A stretch of DNA of 64,000 nucleotides, from assembly GCA_030522415.1 (NCBI GenBank), contig CM060118.1:14450651-14514650 (forward strand), given 5' to 3'. Shown one piece after another: positions 9,304 to 19,969 of the stretch. Position 1 is the stretch's first letter. Every line of letters begins with the position of its first letter. The position numbers and the translations under genes are program-made. The stretch is from Channallabes apus. Taxonomy: Eukaryota > Chordata > Actinopteri > Siluriformes > Clariidae. The notes below the pieces were generated by a model. That model was not told the origin of the DNA. It did no database searches and saw only the letters and a list, made by a program, of their open reading frames with translations.

Positions 9304-11698
9304 GCAAAAAAAAAAAACCCTGTTTAAACCCTGTTAAAATTTGTTCAGTAATTTTTTACGACAAAAAGACAGACAAAAATACCAAAGACCATCTTGATGT
9401 GTTCTATTACTCATCTTACATCCCCGTCCCCCCCAATTGTTTCGTAAATATCACAAATGTACAGACACGGCAACAGTTTTATTATATGCAAGATAGATAG
9501 ATATGAGAAACATTCTAATTATTAACCCCAGGAAAATAAGCCAATCCATGCTTGACAAACTTCCATATGACCATGAATGGTTTTCCACTACAGAAATAAT
9601 TCGGTTGATACACTGATACACACTTCCTCTCCTGAGCAATTACTAGTGCTAATTGTCTAATAAAAATTCTAAAGTAATGATAGAAAGAAAAATAATTATT
9701 GTACTTTTTAAATAGAGAAAAACCAAAACTTTATAGTTTGCTTAAAGCACCAATATTGAGTATTTCTCAGTATTTCCCATTGCAAGAGCACATGATTTGT
9801 CCATGAAGAGCGTACAGGGCTAAAACACAATGACGAAACCTGGAGCACTTGGAGTCGCCAAAATTGCTGACTAATTGCTCTGAGTGTTTTTTTTTTTGTT
9901 TTTTTTTGGAGGGCTGAAAGAGCCAGAGACTGAAAAGACCATAAGATTTCAACAATCCAGAGTTAAATATTTTCAATAAGCTATTTGTGGGCCAACCTTT
10001 TATCGCTCTTTTTTTTTTTTTTAATGATCAGTTCCAAGGTCTGTGTGCTTACATATTTTTGCTAGGCGACATTAAAATAAAATGAGCTGTTGATTTGCAA
10101 GCTGTGCCTCGAATTCAGTAGGTTATGCAACCAAGAACTGAGTAATCACAAATAAATATAATTCATGATTCATACTTCATGCTAAGTACCAGATTTTTTT
10201 TTTCATCCTGCATTATTTGAATAGTTTGGTTGGGAATAAACTGTATTACTCAGCCCTTAGTGTTAAACATTTCTAAATGCTGACTGCGACAAACAGCTGT
10301 ACGCTGGAACTCTATTATACAGTAAGTAGGCTCTGACGGCAAACATGTTAGCATTTAGGATCGGCTGCCAGACATGGAGGGACAAAATAAAATAATGGCA
10401 AAGCCTCCGTAAAAGTTAGGAATGTAAGAGGGGAATGCATTCCTAACAAACAGATCAATCACAGGTTTGGTATGCGCACGATTCAGGCTTCCTCCACATG
10501 CAGCACAGTTTCCTTTCCTCTGAGAGAAGAGCTAAATATTTACTCCCATCCTCTGCCATCCGTGTCTGCACCATTCCAGCTGCACGGCCATAAATCAGTT
10601 TCTTTGAGAAGCATTTGTAGCCCAAGTGACCCTTAACCGGCTTCATATGAGTCATGGGAAGGAGAAATGTTTGCCTCAAATCCAGGAATTGGGCTTTGGG
10701 AAGACGATCCACACCTACCCCTCAGCCACTCAGCAGTTTCGATGCTTATAAGCATTACATCCTTCCTTTGCTAAACCTCCACTGAGTTAAAGAGTGCCGT
10801 GAATCATGCATAGCACTGCCTTGTGTTTATTTTAAGTTGAGCGATTTCGCAATGTGGACAGTGCCATGTCTTTCTCCACCATGCGGATTAATCTGACCAG
10901 ACTTGACAAGGATTCTGGACACGTCCCAAACCGCGTTCTCTTCACTAAATAATACCCTTAAAAATTACACACACTACTGATGCTACTTACTGTAGCATGG
11001 CTGAAAAACAACTGTAGACCTGCAAAGTCTAAAGAGAATAAAAATGTCCGTGCAGGCATCAGTGTGACCTGTTAGTTTTACAGAGAGGTTGTCAATTAGT
11101 TAGCAAGCCACCGTTAGCTGTTTGGGTTTTCTTGTGATCGCACAGTGCTATGCTTGTGAATTGCTGAACTAACCGTGGTGCTTTATGCATGCATCTATTT
11201 CACCTTAAACTGTACCTATTTTACAATCCATACGGTTTATATTTATTCACAAATACTTTATACATATGTTTACTCAAAGGTTTTCGCCCCAACAGCCTAT
11301 TTCCACTTAACATCATTGCAACTGTTGTATTTTGTTATTCTATTGTATTTTTTTGTACAGATTACTTTTTGTTTTACTCTGGGTGCCTTAAATTGCCTCA
11401 TTAGGATAAATATAGTTTTTTTTTTTTATTATTGAATCCAATGTTCATTCTACGGCATCAACAGTACAGATCTACTGTAGAGAGCTGCAACACAAGCTAA
11501 AACCCTAAACCATGCTGAAAGGGAAAGGCTTTGCTCAGTTATAGTCAGTACACTGATCATCTGTCTCGAAACGGCTTCAAGAAAAAAAAGGTTTTCCTGT
11601 TGTGAAACCTGCGGAAATCCTGGGTGGTTTAATATTCGGCCTTACTACTTTAAGGCACGATGTGGGCAACTATTCAATGATTATATCCTGATACACAA
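9301..11698. other. No recognisable gene or element
   Basis: Single-copy-looking AT-rich sequence. The minus-strand frame at 10455-10712 (85 codons) has a plausible composition but no motif I recognise and no support for splice sites or conservation. I leave it unannotated. Confidence 0.45.
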
Positions 11699-12000
11699 CC
11701 AGTCAAAAGTTTGGACACACCTTCTAACTCTAGCCTTCTAACTCCATGGTCTTTCCTGATTTTTATTCCCTTCTACATTTGTAAAGCAATACTGAAGGCG
11801 TCCAAAATATGCAATAATCCCATTTGAACAGTTGATATTAAGATGCATCTGCTACTGTACTTATGATCTGTAAATCTGGTTGTTAATTGGTGATTTCTGA
11901 GGCTGGTAACTCCTAAATGAACTTCTCCTCTCCAGCAGAGGTAAGTTTGGGTCTTGCTTTAGTGGTGCATTAGTGTTGTATTTCATCCATATGTGTACTT
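11699..12000. mobile_element. Tc1-like remnant, end fragment
   Basis: AGTCAAAAGTTTGGACACAC followed by CTTTCCTGATTTTTATTCCC is the terminal repeat of a common fish Tc1 family. The segment through TTGTTAATTGGTGATTTCTG and CTCCTCTCCAGCAGAGGTAA resembles the antisense 5' part of its transposase gene. The same block recurs, more diverged, at 15190-15660. No intact frame remains. Confidence 0.6.
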
Positions 12001-12613
12001 GAAATATGAAGGGGGGGAGAATTAATATATTCGCCGTTTCCACGAAAAAAGGGTGAAAAAAAGGCTCATTTAACTAAATAAAGCAAGGCACAATCGCAGC
12101 ATCTTCACAAGCTGCCTAAATATAATAATAAGGTAATCCCAGGATATAAATCATTAATTATTACTTCTTTCCATGCCAGGAAAGAAAGAAAAAATGGTAA
12201 GGCGGGATGTTTACGAGCTACTCCGCAGCCTGTAGATGAAGATTCTTCGGCAGTCTAACATCTGCCACCAGTAACCGTCTTTACTCTCACCCGCTGGGGT
12301 CGGAATTACAGCTCACCTAGGGGAGGCTCTCATTCCCATCCGTCTCTCACCGTCAGTTTCAGTCTTTCCATTCTCAAGCTACACGGCCAAACAAGCAATG
12401 TGTTTTTCTTCTTATACTTCTGTTTAATAATTTCCTTTTGAACTTTCTTTTATACATTTTCCTGACTTTTATTCAGACGACATCAGGTATCAGGTGAGGG
12501 GACTGGAGGCTGATCGCGAGTCAGGTCAGAGCTGAAAACCTATCTAAAATCTTCCTAGTTTGGAGGAGGCTCATCAGGATGAGAGAGCACTTAGACTGAA
12601 GTACTGCAGAGAT

Positions 12614-12636
12614 GGGGGGGGGGGGGGGGGGGGGGG
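12614..12636. repeat. Poly-G run, 23 nt
   Basis: The longest of about ten G (or C) homopolymers of 11 or more bases in the window. Potential G-quadruplex, or an assembly-sensitive site. Confidence 0.95.
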
Positions 12637-12867
12637 CACATGAGACACAGCAGAGAGAAAGATACAAGACACAAGGTCATTAAAAAAATAAAAATTGGGA
12701 CAACGTTGAGTAGCGTGGAGGACGATGTAGAAGCAAATGGTTGGAGCAGACACAAAGGAATAAAAATGTGAGAGAAGACAAAACTATTAACTACTGTAGA
12801 AGTACACTAGATTAGATCATATTCAGTCATCCAGGATTACACTCTACAGAATGACGCGGCTCGGCGA

Positions 12868-12932
12868 CAAACACAGAGAGCCATCTGACTTGGGGTACGA
12901 GAGAGACACTTTCACATTACTTTTATTTATGA
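12868..12932 (+). repeat. Short repeat shared with 14675-14740
   Basis: CAGAGAGCCATCTGACTTGG, then GGTACGAGAGAGACAC and TTACATTACTTTTATTTATGAA, reappears at 14675-14740 with few changes. The second copy follows a hAT BED-finger exon, so this is probably a piece of the same hAT family. Confidence 0.6.
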
Positions 12933-12969
12933 AAGTAGGAGATCCTCAAATAGACAATTAAAGCAATTA

Positions 12970-13160
12970 AACCTTGGATTGTGAGCATAATTCGTTCCTG
13001 AAGTGTTCTTGTAATCCAAACCACTCGTATATCAAAGCGAATTTCCCTGTTAGAAATAATGAAAGATATGATTCGTTCTACAACCCAAAATTAGTGAAAT
13101 AAAAAATTATTAATACAAAATATATAGTAACAATAAAACAAACTAACCTTCACTTTATCT
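12970..13160. mobile_element. Decayed Tigger-like MITE end
   Basis: CCTTGGATTGTGAGCATAAT and TTCGTTCCTGAAGTGTTCTT, followed by AAATATATAGTAA and CACTTTATCTTTAAAAAGA, match the left half of the element at 17613-18226. The terminal CAGTGGAAC is eroded and the far end is missing. Confidence 0.6.
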
Positions 13161-13304
13161 TTAAAAAGAATCATAGCTGGTGTGAGGAAGAACAAGAACA
13201 GATTGGGGGGGGGGGGCGTCTTATTTTGTAAGGCAACTTTTACACACACCTAATGGCATTACTGATCTCTGACAGAGTCTCTGTCGAAGCTTATTAAAAC
13301 TAAA

Positions 13305-14214
13305 ACTTTTAACAAGGTCCGATTTGGCCTAAGATCAAAATCTAGATTAACTGAACATTTTAACTCGATTACGATTAATGAACGATTATTTATTTATTTT
13401 TTTTGCCCTCATAGTTCACTGACAAGTTTTGTACAGTAAATATGCTCACAAGTGAGAGATTTTTGAATGAAGGCTGCATTACTTGATTGATTAATTGAAG
13501 GCAACACACACTATCTACTATCTATGATTATTTATTGAACATCAATGTTGAACAACTGAAATTAAACTGAAGCCACAAAAATTAAAGGGTTCATTAAATT
13601 ACATTTTAAAGTATAGTTTATTAACAAAAACAGATGACACATTTGGCCTTAAAATTTAAGATACTATAGGCACATGCTCAGAATCTTTACAAGGCAAAGA
13701 TTTTTATAAAAAAAAAAAATTCGTCTCATTATTATCTGCACATTTTTCTCACACATCCACACTTCCAATTATTTTCTTTTCTATAATTATTATTATTATT
13801 ATTATTATATTTATATTATTATTTATTTTTATTTTTTTTTGTTAAATTTCTTTAATTTTTGTGAAGCTGCTTTGAGACAATGACCATTGTTAAAAGCGCT
13901 ATATAAATAAAATTGAATTGAATCTTTGGATAATAACTCGAGGTTAGATTCACTTTGGTCGCTGCTTCCACTCTTTTTTTTTTTTTTTCGTCGTGGTGTC
14001 AAGTTTGCTTCGCAAAGTACAGTAGGAAATTAACTTTGACCTGCTCGGCACGCACAAGCTGCACGCTGATTGGTTGTTGTCGTATTGTTCTGCTGTGTGA
14101 TTGGCTCTTAGATTAATCCATATCGAGCAAAAAATGTCTGGAGCTTTTCATCGTTTTTAAAATCAAATAAATCGCGATTCGATATGATATAGTTTATCGG
14201 CCCAGCCCTACTCC
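13305..14214. mobile_element. hAT-like remnant with a LINE tail inserted
   Basis: The right end reads TATCGGCCCAGCCCTA, the inverse of a TAGGGCTGGGCCGATA hAT terminus, preceded by AATCGCGATTCGATATGATA. Matching sub-terminal sequence (CGATTACGATTAATGAACGA) lies near 13366-13386. Inside, at about 13860-13925, is the LINE-type 3' tail GCTGCTTTGAGACAATGACC ending AATAAAATTGAATTGAATC. The left terminus is unclear. Confidence 0.5.
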
Positions 14215-14365
14215 CTAATGTCACTTGCTTTTGCCTCCTTTTGAGGATTTCATGGAAATGTAAAGCTGCATCGTCATTAAACGGATTCATCTCCCGCACT
14301 GCTGCAGCTTTTTAAAACTTTTTTTCTTCCCAGAGGCCATTGTTACAGTACAGTCACTACTACTA

Positions 14366-14740
14366 GGGCTGCAACAACTAAATGATAACGAATTTCATTA
14401 TCGATAATGATCGATTTTGTCAACGAATGCCGTTATCGATTAGCTGGGCTGCTCACGTTGCTGAGGAGCGCGACCACAAGATGCACGAATACACAAAGAT
14501 ACACAGCCGCTCGCGCAATGGCAGTTACAGAACCGTCTGCAAGAAAAAGTGTGCGCCCCAAGTCCTCCAAGGTATGGGAGCAATTTACATTAAACGCTTC
14601 TAAAAAGACGGTAACCTGAACGCTATGCAAGACCGAGATTTCATGGCATGGCAGTACCACAGGCTACTGTTACACAGAGAGCCATCTGACTTGGGGTACG
14701 AGAGAGAGACACACTTTTACATTACTTTATTTATGAATAA
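14366..14740 (+). pseudogene. hAT transposase N-terminal exon with stopped BED finger
   Basis: A hAT terminus TAGGGCTGCAACAAC at 14365 is followed, from the ATG at 14518, by MAVTEPSARKSVRPKSSKVW, then EQFTLNASKKTVT-stop-TLCKTEISWHGSTT. This is a ZBED4-like BED zinc finger in which the first metal-binding Cys position reads TGA (14617-14619). The second Cys (LCK) is present; the His pair is not recovered. The rest of the transposase is missing. A single C-to-A-type change at a Cys codon would explain the stop. Confidence 0.65.
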
Positions 14741-15189
14741 TGAATGTTTTTTTAAAAAGAAAACATGGTGTTCCGGATGGAGAAAAAAATAAACTCAGGG
14801 TCAGTAAAAACTCTCTTCATCATGTAGTTTAAGTGCTTTTGTTTAAACTCTTTGCTAACTTCAGGACAGTGGCGCTAGATCTGTTCACTTGCTACTCGAT
14901 AGCATCACATTGCGCAATCACCTCATGAGCAATAGTGATTAGTTAAATGGCGCTACTTTAGCTAGCTTAAATTACACGGTGCGAATAACAGTAGAATATT
15001 ACATTTAGTGATTGTTGTGGTTTTCAGCGAAAGCAAATAACAGTACACATTTGTGACTATTAGCATTTTGCATTCCTACAGTTTTTTTTTTTATAGTCCA
15101 CTACAAAGTTAACTTATTAACTAGCAAATCTGTTTTCAAACTAAATTTACTGTGGTTTTACTTATGCATATATAATTTTATTATAAAAA

Positions 15190-15660
15190 TCATGTATACA
15201 CACACTTTCAATTAGAACACTTTCTAACTCCATGATCGTTCCTGATTTTTATTTCTTTCTACATTGTAAAGGAATGCTGAAAGCATCCAAAAAATTTATT
15301 AATCTCCTTTGAACAGTTGATAGAGATGTTTCTGCTACTTCTGCTCTGTAAAGACTTCATAACGCCTCTAATCTGAGGTGCTGTTAATTGGCCATTTTTC
15401 AGGCTGATAACTCTAAATAACCTTCTCGTCCGGGCGCAGTGGTAGGTTTTGGTCTCGTGCTCCTGGGACGGCCTTCATGAGAGCCAATTTCATTATGGTG
15501 CTTGACGGATTTTGCAAATGCACTTGATAATACTGTTCTACCAAGAACTATTACAGAAAGGCTGACCTCTGTGTCTTTAAAAAAAACAACTAACTGTTTT
15601 AAACACTGCATCATTCTAAACACTGCACATGCTCTGGTCATGATCGATTACTGGGACACA
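15190..15660 (-). mobile_element. Tc1-like remnant, related to 11699-12000
   Basis: TTTCTAACTCCATGATCGTT, TTGAACAGTTGATAGAGATG, and TGAGAGCCAATTTCATTATG resemble the end and antisense N-terminal coding part of a fish Tc1 family. The minus-strand frame at 15399-15641 covers part of it but is not a clean transposase. The terminal CAGTCAAAAG is lost. Confidence 0.55.
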
Positions 15661-17610
15661 ATCTAAGATTAATGTTATTTATAAACAAATAGTTTGTTGT
15701 ATCAGGTTTAAAAAAAAGATAATACTTTTTTAAAATGTAGAGCTTGTTTTGGAGTCTTTAATTGGACTAACCTCAGTTTTAATGAAAATAAATAACCAAA
15801 AAGTCAATCATTTTAATTTAAGTACTTAAAATTTCTCATTATTTTAGCCAGCAATATCCCATTACTAAATCAGCAACCAGTAAACATACTTGCTTGAACA
15901 ACTATAATTAGGATGAATTTAAAAAAAAAAAAAAAAAAACTAATAATAATAAGCATTTGTTTTATTTGCCAAGTCTTCATGTGAACCTCTTACTAAGGGG
16001 TACTAAATCTGGCAATCCCAATTAATTTAAAACCCATTAGAGATGCCTCTCTTTTTAAACATCAATAAAAACAGCTTTAAACACAGGCCTAGAAAGGTCA
16101 CTAAATGATCTAGTGGTAGTTGAGCTGATTAGACTCGCAGTATAATCTCGATGTTACGATGCTCACCCAGGAGGCTCAATCAGTGATAAAATGCCTCCAG
16201 GATTATAAAGCATGTCCGAACGCTTTGACTTAATACCGCTCCTAGGCAACAAAAGGTGCCAGACCGGGTCAGGATCTGTCTTAGGATCTCTCTGAGTGCT
16301 TGAAAGCTCTCCGCTTTTTCCTCCATCTCTCAGTGTTCGAGGAAAGACAGAACAAACGGGAGAATGTTTCAGCATGTCCAGACAAGCTAATACCTCAACA
16401 CTGCCACATGGCACAGAATTTTAAAAAAGGCATTTAAAACACACCTTCTCCAGGGCTCATAATGATGCCAGGGACGTGTGAAGATCAACATGAGATCTGC
16501 AGGCTACAAACACAGGAAATCTCCATCCAGCACAAGAGAATGCACCAGTGTATTATAGTTAAAGCTCCAAGCAGCTGTAAAGGTGTAGAAACAATTAAGG
16601 TGAATTAAGAGTGAATAAAAATAAATAAATAATAAAAGTTTACAAAAACATGCAAAGAAACATTCAAAGAATTGTGCAGGCCTGCTGACTTTGTTATTAT
16701 TAAGCCATAAGTCAAGGATTATGATGTCAGCTGATGCTTATTAGTTTGTAGGCTGAGCGCTCATCTACGCTAGTGAGATACTACCCAAAATATTACTCAA
16801 ATTATAAATCTGATAAATCTTGTTTGTGCTGTGATAAATAAATTGCCTTCGTAATTTCTCTTTGTCTCAACGCATAACTACTTGCACATGGGGGTGTGTT
16901 TAGTTTTTCAAGCTTAAGGATATTTTTTAATCTCTAATTTAAATTTCATTGATTTAGCTAGGTTCATTTTATTTCTCAAAACATGACAAAAGGTATCAAT
17001 TGAACTTGAACTTAGCTGAACAATTACCCGAGCACACCTGACCACATAGAATGGTTAACTTGATTAGTGTGAACAAAAGTATACTGCACCCAGGAACAGA
17101 TCACTGAACTGCATCTGGGTCCGCTCGAGAACTTGGTCTTGCATACAGTAGATGTGCGTCCGGCTACGGTTTACAACAGGTTTGAAAGCTAACTGTAGTG
17201 GGACATCACTAATCTGCTGGAAGACCAAATAACACTCATAACTAGTTCTTCTGATTACACTTTAGCCCAGTTCATTTCGATCAGTGTGAACAGAAGCGTA
17301 CTGGACTCGAGAACCGTGCCCGAGTCTACTGGAGAAGGTGGTCTCGGTAACCCGGTATGGCGTATGTAAACCAATCTTTGTGTCCACAAAGAAGTCAACA
17401 TTGCTGTCAATCTCAGCCTCTCATACACAGCCATAAGTGATAAAGTAGCAAAGCATGTGAAAGCTGCGTCGACATTTTCTTCAAAATATCAATAACATTA
17501 AGGGTTAACTCCCTTTGTGCTTACTTCTGTGTTTAATGGCAGCTCGCAAAACCAGCTAGGTGCATACTGCCACCTGCTGTATTGGAGAGTGATTGATAAC
17601 ACCACATTGA
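15661..17610. other. No clear gene; possible MITE pieces near 17030-17340
   Basis: Mostly featureless. At 17030-17340, GTGTGAACAAAAGTATACTG and GTGTGAACAGAAGCGTACTG form a direct pair about 230 bp apart, with ACCTGACC and CCGAGTCTA contexts suggestive of a decayed MITE, but I could not define ends. Confidence 0.35.
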
Positions 17611-17612
17611 TA

Positions 17613-18226
17613 AAGTGGAACCTCGGATAACGAGCATAATTCGTTCTGGAAGCGGGCTCGTATTCCAAAACACTCAAACCAAATTTAATTTTCCCATAGG
17701 AAATAATGGAAACTCAAATTATTCGTTCTACAGCCCAAAAAATAAATACTTAAAAATATCCATCCATCCATAAAAATAATGAATACAAAATATAAAGTAA
17801 AAATAAAAAATTAACCTGCACTTTATCTTTAAAAAGAGTAAAAATAAACCCAGAGAGATAAGCGCACGCGTGCGTGCGTGCGCGTAATTTGACAGTGCGC
17901 TCATTCACTTACAACAACACACACACTCGCCTTTACAGCCCCCCTCCTCTCGGCTTCCCAAACAAACACACACTGCCTTACACAAACTCTGCAAGCACCA
18001 AGACACAGGAGGGGAGACAATTAACCCCAATTCCGGAGCACAAGAGAGAGAAAAACCATTGGCTCAGTTGTGATCACGTGACGCTCGGCATCAAAACAAG
18101 AAGCGCATGCGTGATACATGATACTCGGTGCTCGCAAACCAAGACAATGCTCGTTTTTCAGGCCAAAATTTATTACAAATCTATGCTCGTCTTTCGAAAC
18201 GCTCGTAAACCGTCTTACTCGTAAAA
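17613..18226. mobile_element. Tigger-like MITE, right end truncated
   Basis: After TA at 17611-17612 comes AAGTGGAACCTCGGATAACG (left end, normally CAGTGGAAC). It continues GAGCATAATTCGTTCTGGAA and, near the other side, GCATGCGTGATACATGATAC and GTAAACCGTCTTACTCGTAA, the same sequence as the inverted left end of the element at 25389. The final ATCCGAGGTTCCACTG is missing. The 116-codon frame over it is an artefact. A GC-rich GTGCGTGCGTGC tract is at 17866-17884. Confidence 0.75.
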
Positions 18227-18299
18227 ATAATAATGCTAACGTGGCCAGCGGGGATGGGGGTGGGGCAATGAAGAAGCAATCGTTCGTAGGCGCCGTACA

Positions 18300-18420
18300 A
18301 ATCAATCGTGTCTAGTGAGAAATAGATTCTGAATCAAAACCGGACACATCGATTCAATTACTTGAATCGATCAATAGAAGATTGACTACGTGGCATAATC
18401 AATTAAACTGCACAGCCCTA
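18300..18420. mobile_element. hAT-like MITE terminus
   Basis: ATTGACTACGTGGCATAATC then CAATTAAACTGCACAGCCCTAA is a right-hand terminus of the TAGGGCTGTGCAG type, with AATCGATCAATAG sub-terminal sequence. The matching left end was probably lost next to the truncated Tigger-like element. Confidence 0.45.
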
Positions 18421-19606
18421 ATTTGATTTTAGCTGCTATGAGTACCTTAATACATTACAAATACAAATCGTCTGCATTCCACCGTCAGATGATGATAAAC
18501 ATTTATTACCGGTCCATGAGATTAAGCACTCTGTAGATTCGGTTTAAAACTGGCATTTATTTTAGTGGAGCTGTTTTTAAAGCTACCGCCTCAAACTGAA
18601 ACCCAAGACACACACAAAGGCATGAGAGCGGCATTACATGTTACCGGAGATTTTCTACCATTAGGTTTTGTTGTGAGCAATCACACAAATACACAACATA
18701 AAATATAATCAGTTTGACTCACTCAGCATGTGTGTCAAGCATTTAATCTGTAAAGGGGACTAAAAAAAATGGGGGGGGGGGGGGGACATTCCTGCATACT
18801 GTAACTTAAATCAGAAAATAAATAACGCCGCTCCTTTCTTGTGATGGTGTCGGGTCCGGTGAGGCGGATAATGCCTGAACAGGGAGGCGTAACCGGCAAA
18901 AAGGTTGCTGGAGTGGCTCTTTAACAGATCATCATGCTGCTGTACACTCAGCACAGAAATACAAATATGAAATACAAATTTCGACTAGTAACAGAACATA
19001 TACAGAATAATTTATATGTGGTATTAGAGTTAATTTTTTTTAACAACAGAATTTCAGTTAGACGTTAGATCAGAATAAAGTTTCTCAGTCACATGTTTCG
19101 GCAAAGATGATGCCTATTATGTAGGTAAACATGTTTATGATTGGAGTGGACACAGAAATTAGTGATGCGCAGCATCTTCAAGCTCACTCACGCTACAGGG
19201 CGAGACTGTCTCCTGGGACGTGAACCAGGAAGCCAATATCGACTACATTAAAAAAAAAAAAAACACAGCAGATGGAGACGTGCTTTCTCCAGCACCTGAG
19301 GGACCATCTTCAGGAGGTCCCCGTTCTGTAGTCTCCATAGTGTTTGTCCTCTGCGATTCACTCCCCTGAGTGAAAATCAACCAGCATTTTCCTACTGGTT
19401 GATTCCTACTAGCGGGTTGTAATTTCGGACACTGCCTACAGGCACGCTTGGGACTAGTAGAGTTTATTATATCAGTAAAATAAACCGTCTCAGACAGGAT
19501 GTTCCAAAAAGAACACAGTGATTTGATGTGCTGGTCTGGCTTTCCACACAAACGTTTGACAACATAGTATATGCTTATTTTATTGTCAGCTCTAAGCAGT
19601 GCCATA
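18421..19606. other. No recognisable gene or element
   Basis: Contains a 15-nt G run at 18771-18785 and little else. The 120-codon minus frame at 19243-19605 has no recognisable domain and ends in a poly-A-encoded Phe run. Confidence 0.45.
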
Positions 19607-19614
19607 CTCTAGAG

Positions 19615-19961
19615 CAGTGGTACACACACACACACACAATACCATAACAGAATCCGTGTGAGCTCTGAACGTGTTTTCCTGTGACGAGACAATCCTGTCT
19701 AGGAGTGATTGGGGGGGGAGGGGGGGTGAATATTTGATTGGATATTCCGCTTAGATTTTAATCCAGAACGCCAGCAGAATAGAAGTTGTTTTAAAAACAA
19801 TGGAGACGAGTGAATGGGAGACGAGCTGATCATTTATCAAAATAAAACACTCGAATAGTCAATAAAATGGAAATAAAATCATGGTTAATTTTTTCCCCTT
19901 TTTTTTTTCCTGTGCGGTCCAGGACTAAAATCATCCGCGGCCCGGTGGTCGTGGACCGCTG
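19615..19961. mobile_element. hAT (Charlie-like) MITE, 347 bp, perfect TSD
   Basis: The left end CAGTGGTACAC and right end GTGGTCGTGGACCGCTG are imperfect inverted repeats (CAGYGGTCCACGACCAC type). Perfect 8-bp duplications CTCTAGAG lie at 19607-19614 and 19962-19969. That duplication fits the NTCTAGAN target preference known for Charlie-type hATs. The interior is non-coding, with (CA)n, interrupted G runs near 19711 and GGCCCGGTGG near the right end. Confidence 0.88.
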
Positions 19962-19969
19962 CTCTAGAG

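Noticed and set aside
10455..10712. 85-codon minus frame with ordinary composition
   Set aside because: Nothing recognisable; a single open frame of this size is expected by chance in 64 kb.
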